A stretch of DNA of 64,000 bases from Pectobacterium polaris. GTDB lineage: Bacteria; Pseudomonadota; Gammaproteobacteria; Enterobacterales; Enterobacteriaceae. Numbering within the stretch: position 1 is the stretch's first letter; each line of letters begins with the position of its first letter. The notes under the pieces were generated by a model. It was not told the origin of the DNA. It was given only the letters and a program-made list of their open reading frames with translations, and did no database searches. A program made the translations under genes and the position numbers. Of this stretch, positions 25,883-35,648 are shown piece after piece. The stretch spans positions 2,852,001 to 2,916,000 of the forward strand of contig NZ_CP017481.1 in NCBI RefSeq assembly GCF_002307355.1, read 5' to 3'.

Positions 25883-26887
25883 CTATTTTTCCACTCGGGT
25901 TACCGCGTCATTAAGCAGTGTGAGATAGCGTGAACTCGAAATATTCCTGCCGGTGATGACGCAGACGGTTTTGCGTCCGCCAATTTCCTGCGCGTAGCGA
26001 ATGGCGCCTGCGACAGCAGGCACCCCTGAAGGCTCGACAACATGGCGATGCAGATCGAGCATTGATAGCATCGCTGCTTTGATTTCGTCTTCTGAGACGG
26101 TGAGCACGCGATCGACACGATCGCGAACCAGCGGCCAGGTCATCGCGCTGGGTTCTATATAGCCACTCACGCCCTCGGCGATTGAAGGTGCCAGATCGAC
26201 GGGAATCGCTTCACCTGCTTCTTTCCAGCGGGCGAACGTCGGGCTCGCTTCACTTTGTATGCCCCACACTTCGATAGCAGGGTTGATTGCTTTGGCCGCT
26301 GTTGCGATCCCTGAGATGAGCCCGCCGCCGCCGATGTTCACCAGAATAATCTCTGCATCCATCCAGTCTTCCATGATTTCAAGACCGACAGTGCCACCGC
26401 CTGCAATCATATGCGGGTTGTCGTAGGCAGAAACGAAGGTGGCTCCTGACTGCTGCGCCGCTGCGATAGCCGCCTGCCTCGCTTCTTCGATATCATCAAA
26501 GAACGTAATATGCGCGCCACAACCTTTCATGGCTGCGACCTTCATGGGGTCTGCCGCGCGTGGCAAAAAGATGGTTACGGGGATGCCCGCGACCTGCCCG
26601 GCATAGGCGAGCCCTAATCCATGATTTCCTGCTGTGGGGGCAATAACGCCAGCGCGGCGCTGTTCTGCATTCAGATTGGCAAGAACGTTTGCCGCACCAC
26701 GAAGCTTAAAGCTACCGGTCTGCTGGAGGTTTTCCATTTTGAGTCGGATTTCCGCCCCAACAAGGGCGGATAGCGGTGGCGAATGATCCAGCGGTGTCCT
26801 GCTTATTGTTCCCTTGATCTGCTGAGAGGCGGCGTAAATATCCTTCAACGTTACAGAGTCGGTTGCCCTTTGGTGTTTGCTTGTCAT
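25883..26887 (-). CDS. PLP-dependent threonine/serine dehydratase-like ammonia-lyase
   Basis: The 334-aa fold-type II PLP enzyme has the PLP lysine in QQTGSFKLRGA, the substrate-binding TAGNHGLGLAYAG and the phosphate-binding loop NIGGGGLISG. Length and lack of a regulatory ACT domain resemble catabolic threonine dehydratase, serine racemase or threo-3-hydroxyaspartate ammonia-lyase; the exact substrate cannot be read. The ATG at 26887 follows GGAG. It is divergent from an ArsR-type regulator with a shared 52-bp gap, so it is probably that regulator's target. Confidence 0.83.
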   Translation of the reverse strand: MTSKHQRATDSVTLKDIYAASQQIKGTISRTPLDHSPPLSALVGAEIRLKMENLQQTGSFKLRGAANVLANLNAEQRRAGVIAPTAGNHGLGLAYAGQVAGIPVTIFLPRAADPMKVAAMKGCGAHITFFDDIEEARQAAIAAAQQSGATFVSAYDNPHMIAGGGTVGLEIMEDWMDAEIILVNIGGGGLISGIATAAKAINPAIEVWGIQSEASPTFARWKEAGEAIPVDLAPSIAEGVSGYIEPSAMTWPLVRDRVDRVLTVSEDEIKAAMLSMLDLHRHVVEPSGVPAVAGAIRYAQEIGGRKTVCVITGRNISSSRYLTLLNDAVTRVEK

Positions 26888-26921
26888 AGTATTCTCCACT
26901 CAGCTGTATATGGAAACGACT

Positions 26922-26941
26922 ATATAGGTATTTGGCTATAT
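26922..26941. promoter_or_regulatory. dyad overlapping the ArsR start codon, candidate operator
   Basis: ATATAG-N8-CTATAT lies in the 52-bp gap between the ammonia-lyase and the ArsR gene and covers the ArsR ATG at 26940. ArsR repressors commonly bind 12-2-12-like dyads in such divergent gaps. Confidence 0.5.
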
Positions 26942-27278
26942 GAACAAGCATGTGACGACAACGGCCGATTTGCTGCGAGCGCTCGGCAATGAGCAACGGC
27001 TCATCATTCTGGAATGGCTGGCCGATCCCCGTGCACACTTCCCAGAACAGCAGGACGGGGATCTGGTTAACGATGGGGTCTGTGTCGGTTTTATCACTGA
27101 GAAGATCGGCCTGAGCCAGCCAACCGTCACCGGCCATCTTCAATATCTCTCGAAAGCCGGGATTGTCACATCGAAACGCATCAAAAATTGGGTGTTCTAC
27201 AAACTCGTCCCTGAGCGTTTAGATGAGGCGACCGCCGTATTATCTGAACTGGCCAAGACTGCCTCTCGCCAGCAGTAA
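26940..27278 (+). CDS. ArsR-family winged-helix regulator
   Basis: The 112-aa protein is an ArsR-type winged helix (LLRALGNEQRLIILEWL, ITEKIGLSQPTVTGHLQYL, IKNWVFYKLVPE). The metal-binding ELCVCDL motif of classic ArsR is replaced, so it is probably not a metalloregulator. It is divergent from the ammonia-lyase gene and probably controls it through the dyad that overlaps its own start codon. No good ribosome site precedes the ATG. Confidence 0.82.
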   Translation: MNKHVTTTADLLRALGNEQRLIILEWLADPRAHFPEQQDGDLVNDGVCVGFITEKIGLSQPTVTGHLQYLSKAGIVTSKRIKNWVFYKLVPERLDEATAVLSELAKTASRQQ

Positions 27279-27293
27279 GGGGCGCTCAAGGTA

Positions 27294-27695
27294 TTACTTT
27301 TCCTGCGATTTTGGCCTGGCTGTGCGTCCCCGCGCAGCAGGTTTGACGGGCACAGTTTGGCCGTATTCCATCCACCATGCGGTTAACGCCTGCATGGTCG
27401 GCCCAAGCCCGCGAGCCTTATCCGTAATTTCATACTCGACGCGTGGAGGGACTTCCGCGAAAACGGTGCGAGATACCAGACCGTCCGTTTCTAGCTCGCG
27501 CAGTTGGGCCGTCAGCATGTGTTGCGTAATGCCGGGGATCGCTTTTCGGAGCTCTCCGAAGCGATAAATCCGTTGATTGAGCAGCCACATAATTTCTAGC
27601 TTCCACTTGCCTGCCAGCAGCCCAAATGCCCGGCGCATTTCCTCATGCATGTTGATCTCAGGATTGCCATTAGTCTTGTTTTCCATACTAACCAT
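27294..27695 (-). CDS. HxlR-family regulator
   Basis: The 133-aa protein matches the HxlR family: AFGLLAGKWKLEIMWLLNQR, FGELRKAIPGITQHMLTAQL and the wing EVPPRVEYEITDKARGL. A basic tail follows the domain. HxlR proteins often sense quinones, aldehydes or electrophiles. It is divergent from a DoxX-like and NAD(P)-binding gene pair, the type of targets HxlR regulators commonly control. Confidence 0.85.
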   Translation of the reverse strand: MVSMENKTNGNPEINMHEEMRRAFGLLAGKWKLEIMWLLNQRIYRFGELRKAIPGITQHMLTAQLRELETDGLVSRTVFAEVPPRVEYEITDKARGLGPTMQALTAWWMEYGQTVPVKPAARGRTARPKSQEK

Positions 27696-27775
27696 CACTA
27701 TTTCATCCTACTTGCGGTAATTCATGTTAGCAGACATTCTGCACCAACGTTGGAAAACACCCTTGAGGAAATGTC

Positions 27776-28201
27776 ATGCAAGCACACTACATTTACTGGA
27801 TCAGTACCGCACTGTTGTCACTGCTGTATATCGCCTCAGCGACGATATACCTCACCAAAAGGGAGTGGGTCCGCCAGACGATCATTAACTTTGGTTATCC
27901 CGGTTATCTTGTGCCGATCCTCACCGCAGTGAAGATCCTCGCTGTCGCTACCATCCTCTCTCGCATTAGCGTGCCGCTCAGCGATCTGGCCTATGCGGGC
28001 ATGTTCTTTCATCTGCTTCTTTCGGCTATTGCGCACATTGGCGTACGTAAGTCTGGCGGTGCCTTACCGGCAGGGCTAGGGCTCGTATTGTTGATAGCGT
28101 CCTTTGCTACCCAAAATGCTGCGCGTGAGATCCCTTCGCCTTATGGCGATATCGACACAGAACACCATCTGACGAGTAGCGAGAAGGGGGGTACGTACTG
28201 A
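27776..28201 (+). CDS. DoxX-like small membrane protein
   Basis: The 141-aa protein has four membrane helices (IYWISTALLSLLYIASATIY, YLVPILTAVKILAVATIL, AYAGMFFHLLLSAIAHIGVR, PAGLGLVLLIASFATQNAAR) and the DoxX-like PGYLVPILTAVKI motif. DoxX-family members take part in quinone or redox processes at the membrane. It is followed 57 bp later by the NAD(P)-binding gene and is divergent from the HxlR regulator; the three look like one inducible unit. Confidence 0.8.
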   Translation: MQAHYIYWISTALLSLLYIASATIYLTKREWVRQTIINFGYPGYLVPILTAVKILAVATILSRISVPLSDLAYAGMFFHLLLSAIAHIGVRKSGGALPAGLGLVLLIASFATQNAAREIPSPYGDIDTEHHLTSSEKGGTY

Positions 28202-28257
28202 TCTGAAGCTTCGCTCTTTTTGGCCTTTCACATTTTATCAAGATATAAGGGAGCAAC

Positions 28258-28893
28258 ATGAAAGTGACACTGTTTGGTGCGACGGGGAAAACAGGGCGTT
28301 ATTTGATTTCCGAAGGCCTGAAGCGCGGAATAGAACTGACGGTGTTTGCGCGCACAGGTTCTTTATTTGACGATCCAAACGTCCGTGTTATTCGCGGCGA
28401 ATTGACCGACAAAGACACGCTGAAAAATGCGATTCAGGGCGCAGATGCCGTGTTGTCCGCGCTTGGCCCAACCGCGTTGAAGCACCCCAACGCGTTACCG
28501 ATTACCCGAGCGATGCAATCCATTATTACGGTGATGAAACAGGAAAATGTCACCCGCCTGATTGCGATATCGACCGGAACGGCGGCTGACCCGGATGATG
28601 GTTCGGACTGGAAAATTCGGTTTCCTGCATGGTTGATCAAAATAATGATGGCGAGCGCTTATCAGGACATTATTGCTCTCGCAAAAACAATCCGCGCCTC
28701 GGAATTAGAGTGGACGTTGGTTCGCGTCGCCTTTCTTAATAACCATCCTGCATCGGGCCACCTTAATGTGGGGCTTTATGGCAAGACCAAACACACCATG
28801 ACGTTATCCCGTGAAGCATTAGCCACGTTTATGTTCGATCAATTACTGGATGATCAATTCATCAACATGGCGCCGGGAATTAGCACGAAATGA
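28258..28893 (+). CDS. NAD(P)-binding oxidoreductase of the NmrA/SDR-atypical type
   Basis: The 211-aa protein has the Rossmann start MKVTLFGATGKTGRYLI with GATGKTG, then GADAVLSALGP and IAISTGTAA, typical of atypical SDR (NAD(P)H-binding, YwnB/NmrA-like) proteins. The catalytic YxxxK of classical SDRs is not evident, so it may be a redox sensor or reductase. It has its own ribosome site AAGGGAGCAAC. Linked to DoxX and HxlR genes. Confidence 0.82.
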   Translation: MKVTLFGATGKTGRYLISEGLKRGIELTVFARTGSLFDDPNVRVIRGELTDKDTLKNAIQGADAVLSALGPTALKHPNALPITRAMQSIITVMKQENVTRLIAISTGTAADPDDGSDWKIRFPAWLIKIMMASAYQDIIALAKTIRASELEWTLVRVAFLNNHPASGHLNVGLYGKTKHTMTLSREALATFMFDQLLDDQFINMAPGISTK

Positions 28894-28942
28894 AATGCGT
28901 CTAGACTAGTGTGTGCCTGTAACCTGAAAACAGACCCACAGA

Positions 28943-30178
28943 TTATTGGGCAACCTGCTTCCACCGTGGCAGGTAAGCAAATGCGATGGCAACAAGCGCC
29001 ATACCTCCAGCCAGAAAGAAGGTCAGCTGCATGCCATTCGCGAGGGAAGCGGGGGCGGCATGGGTAAAATCTTCCGTGCCGACCCCCAGGGCGAAGACCT
29101 GTCCCATGATTGAGGCACCGGCGATCAACCCAATATTGCGCGACAGGTTAAGCAGACCAGAGACGGTACCGCGCTGGTTTCCCAGAACCTCGGCAAGGGT
29201 AGCTGTGTTGTTGGCCGCCTGAAAGAGCTGATAGCCGGGCGTCAGGACAACAATGGCAAGAATGTATCCCGTGACACCGAGCAGATTGGGCAAGATCGCC
29301 AGCATGAAGGTGCCAGTTACTACAAGAGAGAGACCGGCGGTAAGAGCCCGTTTAAATCCCCAGGTATCGACCAGTCGCCCTGATGGAATCCCGCTAAAGG
29401 TCGCAACGGCAGGGCCAATCGCCATCACCAGTCCCACCAGCGTTTCCTTCAGTCCAAGACCCAGACCAAGGTAGTAGGGGCCGACGATTAACGTCGTCAT
29501 GATAATGGCGGTGACAGCCGCATTGATCGTGAGATTCGGCCACAGCGTGGTGTTCCGCAAAGGCGATCCTCCTGATAGCGCAGCTTTTTCTTTCACCGGC
29601 GTGGCTGGCAGTAGGGTAAAAGCCATGAACAGAACGATCGTGACCAGCGGAATTTGTATCCAGAACAGGCTACGCCATCCTGCGATCGCAAGCAGGAAGC
29701 CGCCAGCAGAAGGGCCAAGTGCGGTACCCAGTGCGGATACCGTTCCCAATATTCCCATCGCTCGACCGACATGCTTCTCCCCAGCCGTCTGCCTCAGCAG
29801 TGCCATGCCGAGTGCCATCAGGAAGGCCGCACCGCTCCCCTGAAGTGCTCTTGCCGCGATAAGTTGCCACAGATGGGGGGCAATGGCACACAGCAGCGAA
29901 GCAAGGGCGAAAAGTCCAAGACCTGCAATGAAAACGGGCTTCAGTCCATAGCGATCGCCAAGGCGACCCGCGATCACAACCGAAAGCGCCATGCCCGCAA
30001 GATAGGCGATGACGACGGCCTGCACCTGCGCGAAGGGCGCAGAAAATACTGCTGTCAGCGTCGGAAGGGCGATATTGGCAATACTTGTTCCTAGCGAGGC
30101 AGACAATATTGCGAGTGCCAGTGTGAGGGTGACCCCCGATTTAGCCTGCTCTGGTTCGCCCGGTTGGTTAATTGTCAT
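28943..30178 (-). CDS. MFS drug/efflux transporter
   Basis: The 411-aa protein has about 12 helices and MFS motifs: GRLGDRYGLKPVF (motif A), RALQGSGAAFLMALGMALLR (motif B) and GTALGPSAGGFLLAIAGWRS (motif C), the last marking drug:proton antiporters. It is divergent from a MerR regulator; its promoter has the 19-bp spacer typical of MerR activation. Substrate unknown. Confidence 0.87.
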   Translation of the reverse strand: MTINQPGEPEQAKSGVTLTLALAILSASLGTSIANIALPTLTAVFSAPFAQVQAVVIAYLAGMALSVVIAGRLGDRYGLKPVFIAGLGLFALASLLCAIAPHLWQLIAARALQGSGAAFLMALGMALLRQTAGEKHVGRAMGILGTVSALGTALGPSAGGFLLAIAGWRSLFWIQIPLVTIVLFMAFTLLPATPVKEKAALSGGSPLRNTTLWPNLTINAAVTAIIMTTLIVGPYYLGLGLGLKETLVGLVMAIGPAVATFSGIPSGRLVDTWGFKRALTAGLSLVVTGTFMLAILPNLLGVTGYILAIVVLTPGYQLFQAANNTATLAEVLGNQRGTVSGLLNLSRNIGLIAGASIMGQVFALGVGTEDFTHAAPASLANGMQLTFFLAGGMALVAIAFAYLPRWKQVAQ

Positions 30179-30211
30179 TTTTTATCCTTGTCAGAATGTG
30201 GGTTCCAGAGC

Positions 30212-30242
30212 ATGCTACAAATTAAAGTCGACTTGAGGTCAA
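30212..30242 (-). promoter_or_regulatory. MerR-type promoter of the MFS gene with 19-bp spacer
   Basis: On the minus strand a -35 TTGACC (30242-30237) and a -10 TAGCAT (30217-30212) are separated by 19 bp, and the spacer contains the dyad AAGTCGACTT (30225-30234). MerR regulators activate promoters with exactly such overlong spacers by untwisting DNA. The right half, ACTTGAGG, also resembles the SoxR box half-site. Confidence 0.62.
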
Positions 30243-30244
30243 GC

Positions 30245-30700
30245 ATGAAATTTCTGGATATAGGCGAAATCGCGGAGAAGAGTGGAATCAAGCCTTCGGC
30301 GCTGCGTTATTACGAGGAAATTGGGCTAATAACTTCGGTATTCCGACATGGGCTTCGGCGGCAGTTTCCTGCCGATGTGCTGCTGCAACTCAGGTTGATT
30401 ACGATGGGAAAATCGGCGGGGTTCTCACTGCAAGAAATCGCCGGCATGTTTAACAAGGATGGGATGCCGGATTTGCCCCGCATCGCGCTGCATAAGAAGG
30501 CCGATGAAATCGATCGGCAAATCCATGAGTTGAAGATATTGCGCGACACGCTGCGGCACGTTGCCGACTGTTCTGCGCCATCGCATATGGAGTGTCCGAC
30601 GTTCAGGAAGCTCGTTGAGACCACACACCGAAGAGGTCAGATCCGTGAGAAAACCAGCCATTCAGCCACTAGAAAAGTACCTCAGAAGACGAAGAAATAA
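30245..30700 (+). CDS. MerR-family regulator of the adjacent MFS pump
   Basis: The 151-aa protein has the MerR N-terminal winged helix (DIGEIAEKSGIKPSALRYYE, with RRQFPADVLLQLRLI) and a dimerisation helix (HKKADEIDRQIHELKILRD). Cys126 and Cys134 (SAPSHMECPTF region: C in ADCSAP and MECP) could be sensing residues as in SoxR-like proteins, but the SoxR four-cysteine cluster is absent. The ATG at 30245 follows GAGG by 9 bp; the frame upstream would run through the promoter. A basic C-terminal tail follows. Confidence 0.83.
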   Translation: MKFLDIGEIAEKSGIKPSALRYYEEIGLITSVFRHGLRRQFPADVLLQLRLITMGKSAGFSLQEIAGMFNKDGMPDLPRIALHKKADEIDRQIHELKILRDTLRHVADCSAPSHMECPTFRKLVETTHRRGQIREKTSHSATRKVPQKTKK

Positions 30701-30883
30701 CGTGTAATCCGCTGGCCGTGGCGGATTTTCTTATGCGAGAAGACCCGCGCGCACCGGATATGCAACCGGTTTCTTATTTCTGTTCATGCCCTCGCTTTTC
30801 CTCTAGAATTTCTGCCATTCGGGCCGCGCTGAATCAAGTCAACGTCAGGCAGACCCACGACATTAAATAATCATCATCGATAA

Positions 30884-32332
<1,449 letters not shown>

Positions 32333-32340
32333 ATGGATAT

Positions 32341-32379
32341 TTCCCGATGCTGAGGGTATGGGCATCGGGAATGTTTTTT
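32341..32379 (+). terminator. rho-independent terminator after the phospho-beta-glucosidase gene
   Basis: TTCCCGATGC and GGCATCGGGAA form a stem around a 10-nt loop, followed by TGTTTTTT, just after the stop codon. The 420-bp gap 32333-32752 is otherwise AT-rich with no convincing gene. Confidence 0.8.
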
Positions 32380-32752
32380 ATGCGGACTTTTCCCGTTGCT
32401 CAGTGCTGAGGTAAGGTCGCGTTTCTTGAGCACCCTCCTTAAAAGTAGATCTTTCTGCATGAGAAAACATGTTATGCCGAGCAGCAGTTCGCCTGTCCTG
32501 AAGAGCTCCAAACTCTGTACTCTCTGCATTTTATTGAAATTCCACACCTTTAATTTAAACAAGATATCCCGCTACTTTTAAGTTAAGTGCTCGAATTTTC
32601 TGATGTTGATAACTAGTGCAACACTAGTGAAAGTACCCATAACGCAGTATTTAGTTAAAATTATTGTAAATTAAGTAAATATCATTAAAATGAAATTTAC
32701 TAATTATCCTCCATGATTAACTAAATTAATCTGATTTGAAAAGGGCACTGAA

Positions 32753-33715
32753 ATGAAGAGTGATGCTTTCATACAATTGGCTTTGGATACCTTATCTTGT
32801 AGTCAGAAGGAACTCGCCGTACGTCTTAAAGTTTCACCTGCGCAAATTAGCAAATGGAAAAAAGGTGAATACATGTCTCTGGAAATGGAAGAAAAGCTCC
32901 AGGCGATAGTGAATATCAAGCATTACGATCCAGAATTCGTACTTTGGGCTGGTTCGCTTGATAGCGCCGCAAAATGGGAGAAGCTTATTCACTATCTTGC
33001 TGATAGCGCAAATGAAAGCTCTGAGACTGGATATTCTACAGAGCCATTAAATGATGATATGGGAGTACTATGTTGCAATACTTTCTATGTACTTCGAGAA
33101 ATGGGTGTAACGATACCGAAGGTGTTTCCTCAGGAGTTAGATGTCGATTACCAAGATGAAGAAGCAGATGATAATGAATTCTGGGATTTGATCGAAAATA
33201 GTCCTCATGCCTCGATCATTTATAAAATCTACAAATCGCTCAATGATGTTTATGGGTTTTATGCCGCATATGTCGAACACTTAATCAATGATGAAGAATT
33301 GAGCTTTTTCGATACACCAGCCGATAATATTGAGCCATGCCTTATGTCACTTGCAGCCTGCAAGATTAGCGTAGACCCACAGTTTGCACCGAAATTCGGA
33401 GTGTTCAGATCTCGAATCATAAAAGATTACGAAGAATGGTTGAGTTTTGTTAAAGAAAAAGCATTTCGTGCAGGTGCTCCTTTAGGCGCTGAACTATTGG
33501 GGATGATTTATAACTCTCATGATGCTTTAGGGCATGAAGCAGAAGCAGAGAGTCTCGGTTTTAATTCATCTCGGATACACCCAGATATATATATGAATGA
33601 GCTACTAGTTGGAATGAGACTCATCCATCAAGTTTTGCCTGTCATTATGAAGAAACTTGGGATTGACGAAGAGTTTCGTCTGGACGAATCAGAGTTTCAT
33701 CTGGGTGAAAAATAG
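32753..33715 (+). CDS. uncharacterised protein with N-terminal helix-turn-helix
   Basis: The 320-aa protein starts with a XRE-like helix-turn-helix (TLSCSQKELAVRLKVSPAQI, then SKWKKGEYMSLEMEEKLQAI, residues 12-52). The rest is an acidic, mostly helical domain I do not recognise; a stretch near residue 120 is very acidic (DVDYQDEEADDNEFWDL). Base composition is clearly AT-richer than the flanking core genes, and gaps of about 420 bp lie on both sides, suggesting horizontal acquisition. It may be a regulator from a mobile element. No partner gene is visible. Confidence 0.72.
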   Translation: MKSDAFIQLALDTLSCSQKELAVRLKVSPAQISKWKKGEYMSLEMEEKLQAIVNIKHYDPEFVLWAGSLDSAAKWEKLIHYLADSANESSETGYSTEPLNDDMGVLCCNTFYVLREMGVTIPKVFPQELDVDYQDEEADDNEFWDLIENSPHASIIYKIYKSLNDVYGFYAAYVEHLINDEELSFFDTPADNIEPCLMSLAACKISVDPQFAPKFGVFRSRIIKDYEEWLSFVKEKAFRAGAPLGAELLGMIYNSHDALGHEAEAESLGFNSSRIHPDIYMNELLVGMRLIHQVLPVIMKKLGIDEEFRLDESEFHLGEK

Positions 33716-34135
33716 ATAATTCAATTGGCTACTTTTTTGTGCCAAGAACACCAATTTGGGCAAGATGCTATCAAATCACGTTTACCAACAAAAATGGTAA
33801 TAGCGAATAGTTGTATCGGAAGGTTGTACGACGATAAAAATGAAAAGGCAGATACGTTGCAGTGTCTGCCGTTCTAGATGTGGTTCCCTTAGTGGGCTGT
33901 ATTTGCTAGTAATTCATTAATATTTAAAATAAAAGTCACATATCTTTCCGTCAACACCGTCTGAATGCCTGCCGTTTAACCTGAGTGCTATAGTTAATCT
34001 TAGCGTTGGCCTGTGCTCCCCCGCAGACCAAAAATTTATCATCAAAACTTAACCCAAAGACGTAGTCTGCACAGGCATTGTGCTTTACACTGCGCGCTGC
34101 AAAAACTGAGTAGATAAACGATTAAGTAGGCGACA
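33716..34135. other. 420-bp gap without recognised gene
   Basis: AT-rich DNA between the HTH protein and the cold-shock-domain gene. I see no tRNA, terminator with a clean T-run, or coding frame with a ribosome site. A long leader for the cold-shock-domain gene is possible, as leaders of csp genes are often long. Confidence 0.4.
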
Positions 34136-34618
34136 ATGGCGATGAACGGAACGATCACAACCTGGTTTAAAGATAAAGGCTTTGGATTTATCAAAGATGA
34201 AAACGGCGATAACCGTTATTTTCATGTGATTAAGGTCGCCAACCCTGATCTGATTAAGAAAGATGCGGCGGTCACTTTTGAACCCACGACGAATAACAAG
34301 GGGTTGTCAGCTTATGCTGTGAAAGTGGTACCGGAAAGCAAATACATCTATATCGCGGGCGAGCGCATTAAGCTCACGTCGATCAAATCTTATCTGGTTT
34401 ACAGCGAAGAAGTACCTGCTGATATTCGCATTGATAAAGAAAATACGGTGCTGTCTGTGGGCGCACTGATGGGGAGCATCAGGCCGAAGTCAGCTACTCA
34501 ACCTGGTGACATGCGCTCCCTGAAAAAACTGGCCATCACTACCTTCCAGGGAACGACGTTAATCTTCTCGGAAGATGAGATCGACGTGGATGCCACGGTG
34601 AAAATGCTCAAGGTCTGA
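34136..34618 (+). CDS. cold-shock-domain protein with a C-terminal extension
   Basis: The 160-aa protein begins with a cold-shock domain (NGTITTWFKDKGFGFIKDE, RYFHV; residues 3-68), with RNP1-like KGFGFIK intact and RNP2 changed from VFVH to YFHV. The remaining 90 residues (YIYIAGERIKLTSIKSYLVY onward) form a separate domain I do not recognise. CspA-type proteins are about 70 aa, so this is a two-domain variant that probably binds single-stranded nucleic acid. It is monocistronic. Confidence 0.8.
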   Translation: MAMNGTITTWFKDKGFGFIKDENGDNRYFHVIKVANPDLIKKDAAVTFEPTTNNKGLSAYAVKVVPESKYIYIAGERIKLTSIKSYLVYSEEVPADIRIDKENTVLSVGALMGSIRPKSATQPGDMRSLKKLAITTFQGTTLIFSEDEIDVDATVKMLKV

Positions 34619-34760
34619 AATCATTCGGACTGACCCTGTGCCGAAATCTCTGCGCCACTCATAAGCAGAATTTCGGCATTGTTTCTGCCAGACCCCTCCA
34701 AACTCACTCCACACAGCGATCTGCCTCTGCAACCTAGTGCAGCCTCAAAAATTACAGGTA

Positions 34761-34958
34761 TATATCCGTCATACTTCAAGCTGCTTGTGCGTTGGCAATA
34801 CTCGGCTCATCATTGAGCCTCGCCCTAAAGGGCCGCCGCAAGCGGCGTTCAAATCGGCTAAGCCGATTTGTCCTTACTCACCCGGTTACTTACCTGAGTA
34901 AGCTCCTGGGGATTCGCTCGGTTGCCGCCTTCACGCAACTCGAATTATTTAGGGTATA
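34761..34958. repeat. dispersed palindromic repeat containing an ERIC-like core
   Basis: The segment 34875-34920 matches the ERIC (IRU) core in reverse, with ACTTACCTGAGTAAGCTCCT and GGGGATTCGCTCG. It sits inside a longer element whose ends (TATATCCGTCATACTTCAAG and TTCGAATTATTTAGGGTATA-like) are imperfect inverted copies, with inner palindromes AAATCGGCTAAGCCGATTT and GCCGCCGCAAGCGGC. Such elements are non-coding, transcribed and scattered in enterobacterial genomes. It ends about 36 bp before the yaiL start and could affect yaiL mRNA. Confidence 0.75.
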
Positions 34959-34993
34959 ATCCCACATATTATTTAACGGGTTTAGGAACGAAG

Positions 34994-35533
34994 ATGACAA
35001 AGCTCACCTTACAAGAGCAGATGCTAAAAGCGGGATTAGTGACCAGCAAAAAAATGGCCAAAGTCCAAAGAACGGCGAAAAAATCACGCGTTCAGGCTCG
35101 TGAAGCAAGAGAGGCTGTGGAAGAAAATAAAAAAGCACAGCTTGAGCGTGATAAACAGTTAAGCGAACAACAAAAACAAGCAGCTTTATCTAAAGAGTAT
35201 AAAGCTCAGGTGAAGCAGCTTATTGAAATGAATAGAATCAATATTTCAAAAGGCGATATTGGTTTTAACTTCACAGATAATAATTTAATTAAAAAAATAA
35301 CTGTGGATAAGCTGACGCAGGCTCAGCTGATTAGCGGTCGCCTTGCTATTGCTCGTTTGGTGGTTGATGGAAACGGCGAGAGTGAATATGCGATTATTCC
35401 CGCGATCGTAGCCGATAAAATTGCACAGCGAGATGCGAGCAGTATTGTATTAAATAGTGCGTTGAGTCAGGAAGAGCAAGACGAAGACGATCCGTACGCT
35501 GATTTTAAAGTGCCTGATGACTTGATGTGGTAA
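34994..35533 (+). CDS. yaiL: YaiL, DUF2058 nucleic-acid-associated protein
   Basis: The 179-aa protein is nearly identical in layout to E. coli YaiL: a basic N-terminus (MTKLTLQEQMLKAGLVTSKK), a long charged helix (EENKKAQLERDKQLSEQQKQ) and a C-terminal domain ending DDPYADFKVPDDLMW. The family is described as polynucleotide-associated; its role is not established. The ATG at 34994 follows AGGA; the frame extends upstream into the repeat element and is not coding there. Confidence 0.93.
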   Translation: MTKLTLQEQMLKAGLVTSKKMAKVQRTAKKSRVQAREAREAVEENKKAQLERDKQLSEQQKQAALSKEYKAQVKQLIEMNRINISKGDIGFNFTDNNLIKKITVDKLTQAQLISGRLAIARLVVDGNGESEYAIIPAIVADKIAQRDASSIVLNSALSQEEQDEDDPYADFKVPDDLMW

Positions 35534-35561
35534 TTAACGTTTTGCCGATGCGTATATAGAT

Positions 35562-35583
35562 GAAAAGCCCTTACGGGCTTTTC
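35562..35583. terminator. bidirectional terminator between yaiL and mesD
   Basis: GAAAAGCCC-TTAC-GGGCTTTTC forms a perfect 9-bp stem with a 4-nt loop, with T-rich ends in both directions, between convergent yaiL and mesD. Confidence 0.8.
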
Positions 35584-35648
35584 ATTAAGGCTTATGTATC
35601 GCTCAACTCGGACTGAACTCGCTTCAAGTGATTGACTACTTGGCGACG

